The translations under genes were made by a program, and so were the position numbers. Under the pieces are notes generated by a model. That model was not told the origin of the DNA, did no database searches, and saw only the letters and a list, made by a program, of their open reading frames with translations. A stretch of 64,000 nt of DNA from Nocardia sputorum (GTDB lineage Bacteria > Actinomycetota > Actinomycetes > Mycobacteriales > Mycobacteriaceae): NCBI RefSeq assembly GCF_027924405.1, contig NZ_AP026978.1, positions 4,340,001 through 4,404,000 of the forward strand, written 5' to 3'. Each line of letters opens with the position of its first letter. The first letter of the stretch is position 1. Shown piece after piece: positions 53,511-62,571 of the stretch.

Positions 53511-54119
53511 ATGGACATCGACCTGGCTTGTCCACACTGCCATCAACTCGATCTGGTCCAGAGTGTGCCCGCTGTCCGATCCGACGGCGTGTCGACCGCT
53601 TTTGGGACGAACGTCTATTCCGGCGTAGGGATAGCTTCGACTGGCCTGATACCGGTGTTCGGCACCTCCACCACAGAAAGCACCCACACCACAGCACTCG
53701 CCCGAAGCCTCGCCTGGGAACCTGTCCAGCGACCGGTCGGGCGCCTGCTTTTGGTTGGTTTCCTGCTGTTGCTTCCAGCGTTGTTCGCTTTGGCTCCAGC
53801 TTTCGCCGCCTACCGCACCATCGAATCCGAGTCGCAAGATTTGGCCGCGATACTGGGGATTCTCTTCGTCTCCACCGCGATCGCCACCCCAGGACTGCTT
53901 GTCGTGACGGTTGCGATCCAGCGAGCACGCCGTAACAGCAAGATCGCCCGAGGGCGTCACGCCGCGTACACACTATGGCGGGCTGCCTTCTATTGCCATC
54001 GCTGCGGTCTTGCGTTCTGGCCGCGCTCTCCGACGCCGGGGGTTCCCGCTCGGCAGGGTTTCGCGCCGCAGCACTTCCGTTGGTTCGTGTGGACTGCCGG
54101 TGGCTACGCGAACGCCTGA
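53511..54119 (+). CDS. Zinc-ribbon plus two-membrane-segment protein
   Basis: A 202-aa protein starting MDIDLACPHCHQLDLVQSVPA after GGAGGGGG. An N-terminal CPHC pairs with CHRC (FYCHRCGLAFWP) near residue 160 to form a split zinc ribbon, and two hydrophobic segments (LLLVGFLLLLPALFALAPAF and a second at ILFVSTAIATPGLLVVTVAI) lie between them. No catalytic domain. Families like this are common on actinobacterial mobile DNA; role unknown. Confidence 0.75.
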   Translation: MDIDLACPHCHQLDLVQSVPAVRSDGVSTAFGTNVYSGVGIASTGLIPVFGTSTTESTHTTALARSLAWEPVQRPVGRLLLVGFLLLLPALFALAPAFAAYRTIESESQDLAAILGILFVSTAIATPGLLVVTVAIQRARRNSKIARGRHAAYTLWRAAFYCHRCGLAFWPRSPTPGVPARQGFAPQHFRWFVWTAGGYANA

Positions 54120-54146
54120 GTTCGACGAACTCAGCGGGGGCTCATG

Positions 54147-55106
54147 CTATTTCGGTGCTTTGACCTCGCTGGGGTTGATCTCGGTCCGCAATCCTCGCCA
54201 GCTCGGATGCCGCAGCGCGCCGACGAACTCTCGATATTCGACCGTGCCCACCAGCTGCGGTTTCACCCAGCGCGCCGCCCTCACCCGCCAGGATGGTGCC
54301 GGTCGGTCGAACGGGCTGTCGGTTGTGGTCAAGTCCATCAGCCGCTCGAGCAGTGCCCGGCGCACTGCCGTGGTGAAGCCCGTGCCGACGTGCCCGACGT
54401 AGACCAACCGGCCCGACTCGTCGTAGGCACCCAGGATCAGGGAGCCGAGCGCTCCGCGCTCTCCACCACTGCTGCCGGGAACCCAGCCTGCGATGATCAC
54501 GTCCGTCGTCTGCCGGATCGCCGTCTTCAACCACAGGCGCGAGCGCGTCCCAGGGCGGTAAACGGAGTCGATACGCTTGCTCACCACACCTTCGAGACGG
54601 TGGGAAGCGGCGGTATCGAGCATGGTGGCGACCGGGATGTCGGTCCAGAACGGCGGGACGCGCACCCCGGCCCCGGTGAGGTCGAGTTCGCCCAAGCGGG
54701 CGCGTCGATCGACATAGGGCAGAGCCATGGTGCCGGCACCGTCGAGTTCGAGCAGGTCGAACACGAACAGTTGCACGGGCACCACCGCGACCAGTTCACG
54801 GGTGGGCCGGGTCAGGTGCATGCGCTGCTGGAGCCGGGCGAACGACGGCGCGCCGGTGGCCGGGTCGGGGGCGACGATCCCGCCATCGAGGATCATGTCG
54901 GTGCCGTGGGCGCACTCCGCGAGCGCGGCGCTCAGTTCCGGGTAGGACGCGGTGACGTTGTTGCGGTTGCGGCTATACAGTTCCACCCGACCACCGGTGA
55001 TGCCGCAAATGGCGCGCATCCCATCCCACTTCATCTCGATCGCCCACCGGCCTGGCGCATCGGGCGGCCGACCAGGCGTCGCCAGCATCGGCGCAGGCAC
55101 GGACAC
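54147..55106 (-). CDS. ATP-dependent DNA ligase, minimal LigD/LigC-like
   Basis: About 319 aa. Adenylation motif I EMKWDGMRA (Lys nucleophile), motif III LFVFDLLELDG, motif IV EGVVSKR, motif V LWLKTAIRQ, then an OB-fold that ends GLRTEINPSEVK. No polymerase or nuclease domains are attached. It seals nicked DNA; LigC/LigD-type ligases support end joining. Start is set at GTG 55106 before PMLA, ATG 55088 possible. Carried on the island, divergent from a small gene. Confidence 0.85.
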   Translation of the reverse strand: MSVPAPMLATPGRPPDAPGRWAIEMKWDGMRAICGITGGRVELYSRNRNNVTASYPELSAALAECAHGTDMILDGGIVAPDPATGAPSFARLQQRMHLTRPTRELVAVVPVQLFVFDLLELDGAGTMALPYVDRRARLGELDLTGAGVRVPPFWTDIPVATMLDTAASHRLEGVVSKRIDSVYRPGTRSRLWLKTAIRQTTDVIIAGWVPGSSGGERGALGSLILGAYDESGRLVYVGHVGTGFTTAVRRALLERLMDLTTTDSPFDRPAPSWRVRAARWVKPQLVGTVEYREFVGALRHPSWRGLRTEINPSEVKAPK

Positions 55107-55167
55107 ATCAGTCAGCGTACATAGAGCAAATACCGACCTGTGGGTGTTGTTCGATAGTCTCGCAGCT

Positions 55168-55350
55168 GTGCAGTTCGAGGAAGGCTCCCTCATTCACCTG
55201 GTCGCAGGCGGGGTGAGTGTGTTCCGCATCATCGAGGTAGGCGTCGACGGGGATCCGAGCAAAGCTCTCGTGCAAGCGGTCGCCGACACTCCCGGGACCT
55301 ACCCGTTCCCGACCGATCTCGCCTACGCCGTGCCCGCCGAACATCCGTAG
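55168..55350 (+). CDS. Small hypothetical protein (60 aa)
   Basis: Begins at GTG 55168 (VQFEEGSLIHLVAGGVSVFRI) and ends VPAEHP. It reads like a compact beta-rich domain with EVGVDGDPSKALVQAVADTPG. No family is recognised. Possibly leaderless; divergent from the ligase by about 60 bases. Confidence 0.6.
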   Translation: MQFEEGSLIHLVAGGVSVFRIIEVGVDGDPSKALVQAVADTPGTYPFPTDLAYAVPAEHP

Positions 55351-55385
55351 CAGCGCACTCCCCTTTTCCCCTCGGTGCCGCCGGA

Positions 55386-55961
55386 TCAGCTCGCGTGCTC
55401 GCCGTCCTTCGTGGAGCGGTCCGCCGTAGGTGACTCGACGGTATCGACTGCATCGGTGATCTGTTCTGTCGAGTGACCGGAATCCGTGGTGCCGTGTCGA
55501 GCACGCTCGAGCCGCCCGGTTGGCGCGACCGTCGGCGCTGGTACTGCCTCCGGTGAGGTCGTGTCGCGGTGGGCGCGGGCGGTGGTGATCAGTTGCCGGA
55601 CTTGCTTGGCGCTGATTTCGAGCAGGTCCGCCAACTCGTCGTCGGAGGCCCCGTGGTCACGGATCACGGCGGCGGCCTCGGCTTGGTCGGCGCGGTACCG
55701 GGCGATCTCCTGCGCGGCGGCTGCCTCGACGTTGCTGATCTGCTTGTGTAGCGCCGCGATGTGTTGATCGCGTGTGGTTTCGCACGCGGTGATCGCCGCC
55801 CAGTCGGTGAGGTACCGCTGCACCGCCTCATGGATGGTGCGCTCCCGCTGGCGTGCCAGTTCGCGGCGTCGTTTGTTACGTGCGCGTGCGCGTTCCAGTC
55901 GCGCGACAACTTCGGGGGATCGAGCCGTGCGCGGGGAGCGCGGGGGGCGACGCGACGACAT
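55386..55961 (-). CDS. Arg-rich coiled-coil protein with possible HTH
   Basis: A 191-aa protein: a basic N-terminus (MSSRRPPRSPRTARSP), a charged helix (about residues 20-110, RARARNKRRRELARQRERTIHEAVQRYLTDWAA), then a short HTH-like piece GASDDELADLLEISAKQVRQLI and a flexible acidic tail. It starts at ATG 55961 after AGGAGG. Possibly DNA-binding. Divergent from the PAPS-reductase-like pseudogene. Confidence 0.7.
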   Translation of the reverse strand: MSSRRPPRSPRTARSPEVVARLERARARNKRRRELARQRERTIHEAVQRYLTDWAAITACETTRDQHIAALHKQISNVEAAAAQEIARYRADQAEAAAVIRDHGASDDELADLLEISAKQVRQLITTARAHRDTTSPEAVPAPTVAPTGRLERARHGTTDSGHSTEQITDAVDTVESPTADRSTKDGEHAS

Positions 55962-56113
55962 GGCCGGCCTCCTAATTCTGGGCCCGCCTGCTGATTCTCC
56001 GCCGACGATTTTACCGGCCTCGATTGTCTGCACCCTGGGTGAATCTCGCCGACGCACCCGGCGCATCGATGACACCACCTCGTCCCGCCCCTTCGTCTGA
56101 GAGGACTTCACGT

Positions 56114-56551
56114 ATGGCTGATGCCACCGAGGGCTTGTTCGCCGTGCCGGACCTTTTCGGCGGCGCGGTGGCCGTGTGCTGGTCCTACGGCATGGGGGTG
56201 GAAAGCACCTGCGGAGTAGTACGCACGCTGCTCGAGCCACAATTCCGGCCCACGGAACTGCGAGGCGACCTGTCGAATCGTGTTGGTCGCCCAGACCGGT
56301 GACGAGTGGACCAGCACCTGCGACCTGGTCGCCGCCCACGTCCTGCCGTTACTGCGGCAGCATTCGGTTCGCCTCGTCGAAGTGGCCCGCAAGGGCCCCT
56401 CGGCCGCGGACGGCATCGTGGTGTTGCAGGACACCCGGCAACCAGTGCAGTTACACCCTGACCCGGAGAAGTCCGGCTTCTACGCGCTCAGCGACGAGCA
56501 CCGCGGCAACGGCGTGTTGCCCACCCTCGGCGGCAACCGCACCTGCTCAGT
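56114..56551 (+). pseudogene. PAPS-reductase-like protein, N-terminal half (frameshifted)
   Basis: Starts at ATG 56114 after GAGAGGA. AVCWSYGMGVEST (P-loop-like PP-motif of PAPS-reductase/adenylyltransferase-like proteins) opens it. The frame must shift near 56277 (from GDLSN to IVLVAQTGDEW) to continue VAAHVLPLLRQHSVRLVEVARKGPSAADGIVV and ends at GGNRTCS. The gene then stops at a junction, and homologous C-terminal sequence resumes at 58256. Single-base change and interruption make it non-functional. Confidence 0.8.
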
Positions 56552-57962
56552 TAACTGCACCATCTCCCGTCCGTTGACTATCGCGGTCTACGCCGTAATT
56601 AGGTCCCGATTCCTTGTCCAATTCCAGGGCGGCTCCGCTCGATGATATACCGGAGTTCTTCTCAATCCATCGAAAAAGCCGACCGGTATTGTTTTCAGCC
56701 GCCACGAGTTGTCCGCCCGGAAGAATTGCCATGTGACAGTCGATGGTGATTAGCACCAACTCCATGGAATCGCTCGATCGCGCAACGAGCGTTGTGCTCA
56801 GTAGGTCGGACCAGAAACGATCCAGATCTATCACTCCTTCGCCAGTCAGATATTCAATCAACCGTTCATCATCAAACCTGACTTTCTCGCCGTGACAGAG
56901 CATATTCACAATGACCCACTGCGGTACCGAAAGATAACAAGGTGACCACTCCTCGTGGTCACCTAGCTTCGACAGGGAGGCTGCAGTATTGTTCACAAAC
57001 GCATAGTTCCAGCCGGAACGCCCCTCCACACTCTCACCAGCTTTGGCGAGTAGAAAAGCGTGAGGAACCTCCAGTTCCAAATCCTCACCCCATAATCCGC
57101 CAATCTCATATCGGCAATCGAGCCGTGTCCATATAAGTTCGAGAATCATGAGAACTGGATTCACCGTCGTGGAGAAGTAGAATGGCCACCAGTCATCGTC
57201 TATCAGTTGCGCTGAGAACGGCTCTCCGTTCGCCTTTACCAATGAGAAGTTTCCGGAGACAATCAAATGCGGGAACCCTGCGACGCCGAAGCCATCCTGC
57301 CCGAGATTTTCTTCGAGGTACTCATAAAGGGCCGCGCGAAAACGGTGTTCGGACTTGAACCCGTGGTACCCGATAATAATCCGTAGCGGACTTATATGCT
57401 CGACGACCAGCGTATGAAAAAGAACATTCAGGTGGAATGGAAGAGACTCGATAGAATCGTAGGAGGGTACGGCACTACGAGTTGTCTCCGCAAACGAACG
57501 CGCAACACACTCAAGATCTACTGGATCGTCGTCACTCTCGGCTGATCGTCGATATGAGCGTTCGATTCCCCGAACCTCATTCAAATGCTGGAACGCTTCC
57601 CGCAACTGACTGCCATAAAGCGACTTCTTAATCTCAAATACAGCTATGACGTCTTTGACATGCCAAGCGTAAGCCCTTGTATACGGGATCGGCAAACCTT
57701 CGCCCCGGACAAGCATACAGTCGATCTGGCCCGATGTGTTGCCAAGTCCATCAACTATGAATCCGCCGATCAGTCGTAGATCAAGTCCTGACGGTATCGC
57801 TCGTCGTAGCAGATCTTGAGATAGTCCCTCATACATTTCACCAATCGTGGGTCCGTGCTTCAGAGGGACCGCGTCCAACAATTTCCGCTCATTTTCCATG
57901 AGCTGACGAAGAAGCTCTGCGACGGTCTTGATCATTGGCCCCCATTTCGTGTCTGTCATCAT
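56547..57962 (-). CDS. DUF6602-like putative PD-(D/E)XK protein
   Basis: A 471-aa soluble protein. The N-terminal part GEMYEGLSQDLLRRAIPSGLDLR, then SGQIDCMLVRGEG (Asp81) and VIAVFEIKKSLY (Glu110, Lys112) resembles the PD-(D/E)XK core, suggesting nuclease-like activity. The rest is not recognised. Low GC and codon use differ sharply from all neighbours, and its stop codon lies on the junction, so it came with the insertion. Possible anti-phage or toxin role is speculative. Start at the ATG at 57962 or 57959. Confidence 0.75.
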   Translation of the reverse strand: MMTDTKWGPMIKTVAELLRQLMENERKLLDAVPLKHGPTIGEMYEGLSQDLLRRAIPSGLDLRLIGGFIVDGLGNTSGQIDCMLVRGEGLPIPYTRAYAWHVKDVIAVFEIKKSLYGSQLREAFQHLNEVRGIERSYRRSAESDDDPVDLECVARSFAETTRSAVPSYDSIESLPFHLNVLFHTLVVEHISPLRIIIGYHGFKSEHRFRAALYEYLEENLGQDGFGVAGFPHLIVSGNFSLVKANGEPFSAQLIDDDWWPFYFSTTVNPVLMILELIWTRLDCRYEIGGLWGEDLELEVPHAFLLAKAGESVEGRSGWNYAFVNNTAASLSKLGDHEEWSPCYLSVPQWVIVNMLCHGEKVRFDDERLIEYLTGEGVIDLDRFWSDLLSTTLVARSSDSMELVLITIDCHMAILPGGQLVAAENNTGRLFRWIEKNSGISSSGAALELDKESGPNYGVDRDSQRTGDGAVN

Positions 57963-58255
57963 GTCCTGGACTCAGGTTACCGACATTAGTAATTGTTCGC
58001 TACACGGCAATTGCAGCGGTTCTGCGCTTCCGGGGAAGCCGCGGTCCGCGATCGGTAGACTCAGCCCCGAACGAAAGAGGAACAAACCAGGCAGTTCGGA
58101 GCCGGAAGGTCGAATGGCTGCACCACATGACCAGGGCACTGCCGAGGAGGACGATAGCCAGCCTCGGCGAAAGTGCTGATGGCCGTTGGCTGCCAAGAAG
58201 AACCTCGCGCCGGATTCCGCGACCGAGTGCTGCGGAGTTCCGACTCTACGGAGTG
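56552..58255. mobile_element. ~1.7-kb low-GC single-gene insertion
   Basis: It interrupts the PAPS-reductase-like gene. Both edges carry CAGT (56548-56551 and 58256-58259), a candidate 4-bp target duplication, and near-terminal inverted ACTGCAC (56554) / GTGCAGT (58253) repeats. GC is visibly lower than the flanks. It holds one complete gene, 56547-57962, and no transposase. Confidence 0.6.
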
Positions 58256-59078
58256 CAGTGAAGTTCGGCCAAGGCGAAAGGGGTGCCCCTCGACAGTTGG
58301 CGGGCCACCCATCTGGGTTGCGCGCCGTATGTGCATGCGGTCGGCTACAACGCCGAGGAGACCCGGCGGATCGCGATGGATTCGTCGGTGACCTTGGGTG
58401 GGCGCCGTCGCCGATCTCCCCGCTGCACGCCGCTGGCTGGTCCCTGGCTCGCTGCCAGGGATATCTGTTCGGGTTGTTCGGGGTGTGGTGGCCGAAATCC
58501 TGCTGCCGCCAATGCTGCTTCGTTTCCCGGCCCGGGTGGCCTGAGCAGCTGGCGCGGTTTGAGGCGGCGCCGGCGGAGGCGTTCAAGCATGTGGTGGACG
58601 AGTATGTCGCTGTCGCGCTCAACCGCAACTCCGGGCTGTTCGGGCCCGGTAAGTCGCTGACCGATCGGCTGCGCCGCGACGGCGCCCACGACGTCCTCGC
58701 GCTGGCCGAAGCGGAGCTGGATCGCTGCCGGTGGGCGGTCTACCGGGTGCGGCGCTGCTACACCGCACCCGCGCGCGCCAGGCGGGCCGTCGACACCGTC
58801 GCCCATGGCAGCCGCGCCGAAACCGGGAGATCCTGCACCGGATCGCCGCAGGGTTGCAGGTCCCGTGCGCGCTCGACGGTGACCACACCCGGGTGTGGCT
58901 GACCGACCACGCGGCGACGTATCCGCGGTTGAAGGAGTTCTTCGTCGCCGCACCCGATTCCGTGAGACCCAAACAGCGGGCGGGGTTCGAAGCCCGTTGG
59001 CACGGCCACGCCGACGACCTCCTGCTCGCTCTCGAACACACCGCCCACGCCGCCGTGACCGTCCGCGACGCGGCATAG
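58256..59078 (+). pseudogene. PAPS-reductase-like protein, C-terminal half (several frameshifts)
   Basis: Resumes GVPLDSWRATHLGCAPYVHAVGYNAEETRRI in one frame, then GWSLARCQGYLFGLFGVWWPKSCCRQCC and WAVYRVRRCYTAPARARRAV in another, and finally HTRVWLTDHAATYPRLKEFFVAAP in a third, ending at TAG 59078. At least three frameshifts separate these pieces. Together with 56114-56551 it recovers one ~400-aa ancestral gene. Confidence 0.75.
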
Positions 59079-59257
59079 CAACAGTCTCCCCGACTGGTCG
59101 GGAGACTTGACTTCACCGACGAATGCGGTGACCACTCGCCCGCGCGAGCCCGCCGACCTGCGGCTTTGCAATTCACCACATCACCAACATCCTGTTGCCC
59201 CTGAACGCCAGACCGGGAACGTCTGGCGTTCTGTCATTTCCGGAAGGTGGCCCCGTC

Positions 59258-60451
59258 ATGCCCGATACCCTCCTTGTCGCGCTGTGCGCGGTCTGCGGCA
59301 GTGGTGATCCCGGTGACCGATACCCGGTCGAGGAACAGTTCGTCTGCCCTTGCTGTGCAGGACAGATCTCCCTATGCGATCACTGCCGCGAGCCCTCGCT
59401 CGCGCTGACCGAAACCGCCGACGAACAGCAACTCTGCGCCCGGTGTGTTTCCGGTTGGCGGCCGTGCGTGTCGTGTCGCAAACCCACCAGCCCCGCGGTG
59501 CGCACCGACAGTGACGAGCCGGTGTGCCTGCGCTGCGCGACAGTGCTGTTCGACATCTGCTTCGGGTGCAGCCGCTACAGCGGCGACGGCCGTTACGTCG
59601 CTGGCGGGCACCGCGCCTGCCCCTCCTGTGTCGGCCGGTTCCCCGCGTGCCCGCAGTGCGGCACCCTGACCCGTCGCGGCTACGCCTGTGACTGCCGGAC
59701 AGGCCGGGACCACGTCTGGCACTACAGCTACAAACCCGACCCCCGCTTCGACGGCGACGGACCCCTATTCCTGGGTTTGGAGCTGGAGATCATCGTCCCG
59801 AACTACCGCTACAGCGAATGCGCCTCCCTCGCCACCGAACACCTCGGGCGGCTCGGCTACTTGAAGCAGGATTCCTCGATCCGGCCAGCCGGATTCGAAC
59901 TCGTCACCCACCCCATGTCCTACCGGTATGCGATCGACCGGTTCCCGTGGCCGCTGCTGGAAGCGCTGGAAGATCTCGACTGCGACACCGACTCTTCTGT
60001 GGGGCTGCATGTGCATGCCAGCCGTGACGGGTTCGACTCCCCCGCCCACATCTACCGGTGGATGAAGTTGTTGTACCGCAACGAATCCGCCGTCTCCACC
60101 ATTGCCCGGCGCCGTTCCCGGTACGCGCCGTTCGACCGCATGGCGCGGGCACGCGCGAAGGACACCGCCAAAGGCCCGCAGCACGCCCTGGGTCTGGAGC
60201 GGTATCAGGCGATCAACCCCTACCCGCGCAAAACCCTCGAGTTGCGGGTGTTCGCCAGCTCCCTGGATGTCCAGCGGGTGCAGGCGGCGCTGGCGTTCAC
60301 GACCGCGTCCATCCACTACACCCGCGGCCTGCGCATCGCCGATGTCCGCACGGGCGGTTGGGAGTGGTCGCGCTTCGCCGCCTGGGTCGCTGACCACCCC
60401 GACTACCAGCCCCTGTGGGCGGAGATGGAGGACCTCGCATGTGCCTGCTGA
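59258..60451 (+). CDS. Zinc-ribbon amidoligase-like enzyme (copy 1)
   Basis: 397 aa. The first ~170 residues hold about ten CxxC pairs (CAVC, CPCC, CDHC, CARC, CVSC, CLRC, CFGC, CPSC, CPQC), several zinc ribbons. The C-terminal domain begins LFLGLELEIIV and continues SVGLHVHASRDGF and ELRVFASS, the pattern of the amidoligase_2 (COOH-NH2 ligase, glutamine-synthetase-like) family that makes peptide or isopeptide bonds. GGAAGGTGG precedes ATG 59258. Overlaps the glutamine amidotransferase gene by 13 bases. Confidence 0.8.
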   Translation: MPDTLLVALCAVCGSGDPGDRYPVEEQFVCPCCAGQISLCDHCREPSLALTETADEQQLCARCVSGWRPCVSCRKPTSPAVRTDSDEPVCLRCATVLFDICFGCSRYSGDGRYVAGGHRACPSCVGRFPACPQCGTLTRRGYACDCRTGRDHVWHYSYKPDPRFDGDGPLFLGLELEIIVPNYRYSECASLATEHLGRLGYLKQDSSIRPAGFELVTHPMSYRYAIDRFPWPLLEALEDLDCDTDSSVGLHVHASRDGFDSPAHIYRWMKLLYRNESAVSTIARRRSRYAPFDRMARARAKDTAKGPQHALGLERYQAINPYPRKTLELRVFASSLDVQRVQAALAFTTASIHYTRGLRIADVRTGGWEWSRFAAWVADHPDYQPLWAEMEDLACAC

Positions 60452-61233
60452 CATACCTGCCCGCCCAAGTCGCTCCCGATCCCGACGCATTGGCCTACGG
60501 GGCGCGAGCCAACCCGCACGGTCACGGGTTCGCGATCGTGGCCGGAGGCCGGATTCTGGTCGGGCGTGGGATGAACGCCGACCGGGTGATCACCGAGTTC
60601 ATCAAAGCGCGCGGCGAGCATCCGACCGGTCCGGCGTTGTTTCATTCCCGCTACGCCACCCACGGCAGCATCGGCATCCGCAACTGTCACCCGTTCCGAT
60701 TGGGTGGCGACGCTCGAACGGTGCTGGCGCACAACGGGACACTGCCCAAACGGGTGCACCCCGGACCCTATGACCCGCGTTCGGACACCCGGATCGCGGC
60801 GGAGGAGTACCTGCCCAAGCAGCCGTTCGGGTCGATCGACACCCATCGCGGGGCACGAGGTCTGGCGTCGTGGCTGGGGTCGAGCAAACTGCTGATCCTC
60901 ACCGTCGACCCGGCCTACGCCCATCACGCCTACCTGTTCGGCCACCACAACGGGTACTGGCAGGACGAAATCTGGTACTCCAACAACAGCTACCTACCCC
61001 TGGCGCTGCGCTGGCCGAAGCGACGCCGATACCTGTGTGGGTACTGCCAGAAATTCGACCTGCACCGCACCAGCCGCTACTGCGGTGACTGCGGCTGGTG
61101 CTTCGACTGCGAAACCGCATTCCCCGACTGCACCTGCCACACCGCCTCAACCACCGCCACGTCACGCCATCGGGGGCCGCGCGCACTGCCGTCGGCGCAT
61201 CACCATCCCCACCAGCAAGCCAGCGCTCCCTGA
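60439..61233 (+). CDS. Class II glutamine amidotransferase with zinc ribbon (copy 1)
   Basis: A 264-aa protein beginning MC, so Cys2 is the N-terminal nucleophile after Met removal. NPHGHGFAI, FHSRYATHG, NCHPF and LAHNGTL are the glutamine-binding motifs of the GATase_6 family. A C-terminal CxxC-rich ribbon (CGYC..CGDCGWCFDC) is added. It would release ammonia from glutamine for its amidoligase partner, with which it is translationally coupled. Confidence 0.88.
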   Translation: MCLLTYLPAQVAPDPDALAYGARANPHGHGFAIVAGGRILVGRGMNADRVITEFIKARGEHPTGPALFHSRYATHGSIGIRNCHPFRLGGDARTVLAHNGTLPKRVHPGPYDPRSDTRIAAEEYLPKQPFGSIDTHRGARGLASWLGSSKLLILTVDPAYAHHAYLFGHHNGYWQDEIWYSNNSYLPLALRWPKRRRYLCGYCQKFDLHRTSRYCGDCGWCFDCETAFPDCTCHTASTTATSRHRGPRALPSAHHHPHQQASAP

Positions 61234-61344
61234 ACTACCAGCGCGCCACCACGGCTTGCCTCCGATACAGAACCCCGCACACTGCCTTCCTCTTGGGCTG
61301 GGTGCGGGGTTCTTTCCATTCCACGAGAAGGGACCTGATTCGTC

Positions 61345-62571
61345 ATGCCCGCCTCCACACTCCCCGCCGCCTCGTGCGAGGAATGCTCCAGCCCCGTCCG
61401 CGGCGAGGACCTGATCACCATCGCCGACGGCGATCGGGTGTGCCCGGGTTGCGCGGCCGGACTGTCGCGCTGCGACAGCTGCGCGACCCACGCCCGCGCC
61501 GACACCCTCGCCCGCACGATCGAGGACACCTTGCTGTGCGGTGAATGCCTGACCGGCTGGCAGCGGTGCGGGGAATGCGATGTCTACACCCGCGTCCTCC
61601 GCGGTGTCGTCGGCACCGACATCGAAGTCTGCGCCGAGTGCGCGTCTGGTTACGAGAGCTGCGACGACTGCGACAGCCTCGCCCAGGAACTCTATTCCGT
61701 CGACAGCGGCAACCGGGTGTGCGAGCGATGCGCGGACCAGGACTACCACGAATGCTGCGACTGCTTCACCCTCGTCCCGGTCGACACCACCTACTGCGAC
61801 AACTGCGCCGACACCTACTCCACCGCCCATCACGCCGCCGTCCACGACTCCTACTACACCCCTGAACTGCGGTTCCACGGTAACGGACCGCTGTTCCTCG
61901 GGATGGAACTGGAGATCAAAACCCCCGACCGCAGTTACCGCGATGCGGTCGACACCGCCGTCGCGCACGTCCGGGATCTGGCGTATCTGAAGGAAGACGG
62001 CTCGATCTCCTGCGGGTTCGAGCTCGTCACGCATCCGATGTCGTATGAGTACGCCCTCGAGCGGTTTCCGTGGCAGCTGCTCAACAGGCTGCGGTTGCTG
62101 GGCTGCTACACCGACGACGGCGTCGGCATCCACGTCCACGTCTCCCGCGCCGGGTTCTCCTCCCCCGCGCATGCCTACCGGTGGCTGAAATTCGTGTACC
62201 GGAACGAGGAGTCGGTCACGACGCTGGCGCGGCGGTCCTCGACCTGGGCGCAGTTCTCCCCGCAACAGCGTTCCAGCGCGTTGGAATACGCCAAGGGAGG
62301 CCAAGCCGGATACGGCCGGTATCAGGCGATCAACGTCTGCCCGGAAGACACTTTCGAGCTGCGGGTCTTCGCCAGTTCCCTACACCCCCAGCAGGTCCAA
62401 GCCGCGTTGGCGTTCGCCGCGGCGTCGGTCGAATACACCCGCGCGCTGTCGGCGGCCGATATCGCGCGCCGACGCGGCTGGGAATGGACCGCCTTCACCA
62501 CCTGGGTGCGCTCGCGCCCGGTCTACTCCCCGCTGCTGGCCGAAATGGAGGCCCTCGCATGTGCATCCTGA
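61345..62571 (+). CDS. Zinc-ribbon amidoligase-like enzyme (copy 2)
   Basis: A 408-aa paralogue of 59258 with the same layout: about ten CxxC knuckles in the N-terminal 180 residues (CEEC, CPGC, CDSC, CGEC, CAEC, CDDC, CERC, CDNC) and LFLGMELEIKT, GIHVHVSRAGF, ELRVFASS in the ligase domain. The two copies diverge mainly in the ribbons, suggesting different targets. GAGAAGGGAC lies ahead of the ATG. It overlaps the next gene by 13 bases, exactly as copy 1 does. Confidence 0.85.
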   Translation: MPASTLPAASCEECSSPVRGEDLITIADGDRVCPGCAAGLSRCDSCATHARADTLARTIEDTLLCGECLTGWQRCGECDVYTRVLRGVVGTDIEVCAECASGYESCDDCDSLAQELYSVDSGNRVCERCADQDYHECCDCFTLVPVDTTYCDNCADTYSTAHHAAVHDSYYTPELRFHGNGPLFLGMELEIKTPDRSYRDAVDTAVAHVRDLAYLKEDGSISCGFELVTHPMSYEYALERFPWQLLNRLRLLGCYTDDGVGIHVHVSRAGFSSPAHAYRWLKFVYRNEESVTTLARRSSTWAQFSPQQRSSALEYAKGGQAGYGRYQAINVCPEDTFELRVFASSLHPQQVQAALAFAAASVEYTRALSAADIARRRGWEWTAFTTWVRSRPVYSPLLAEMEALACAS

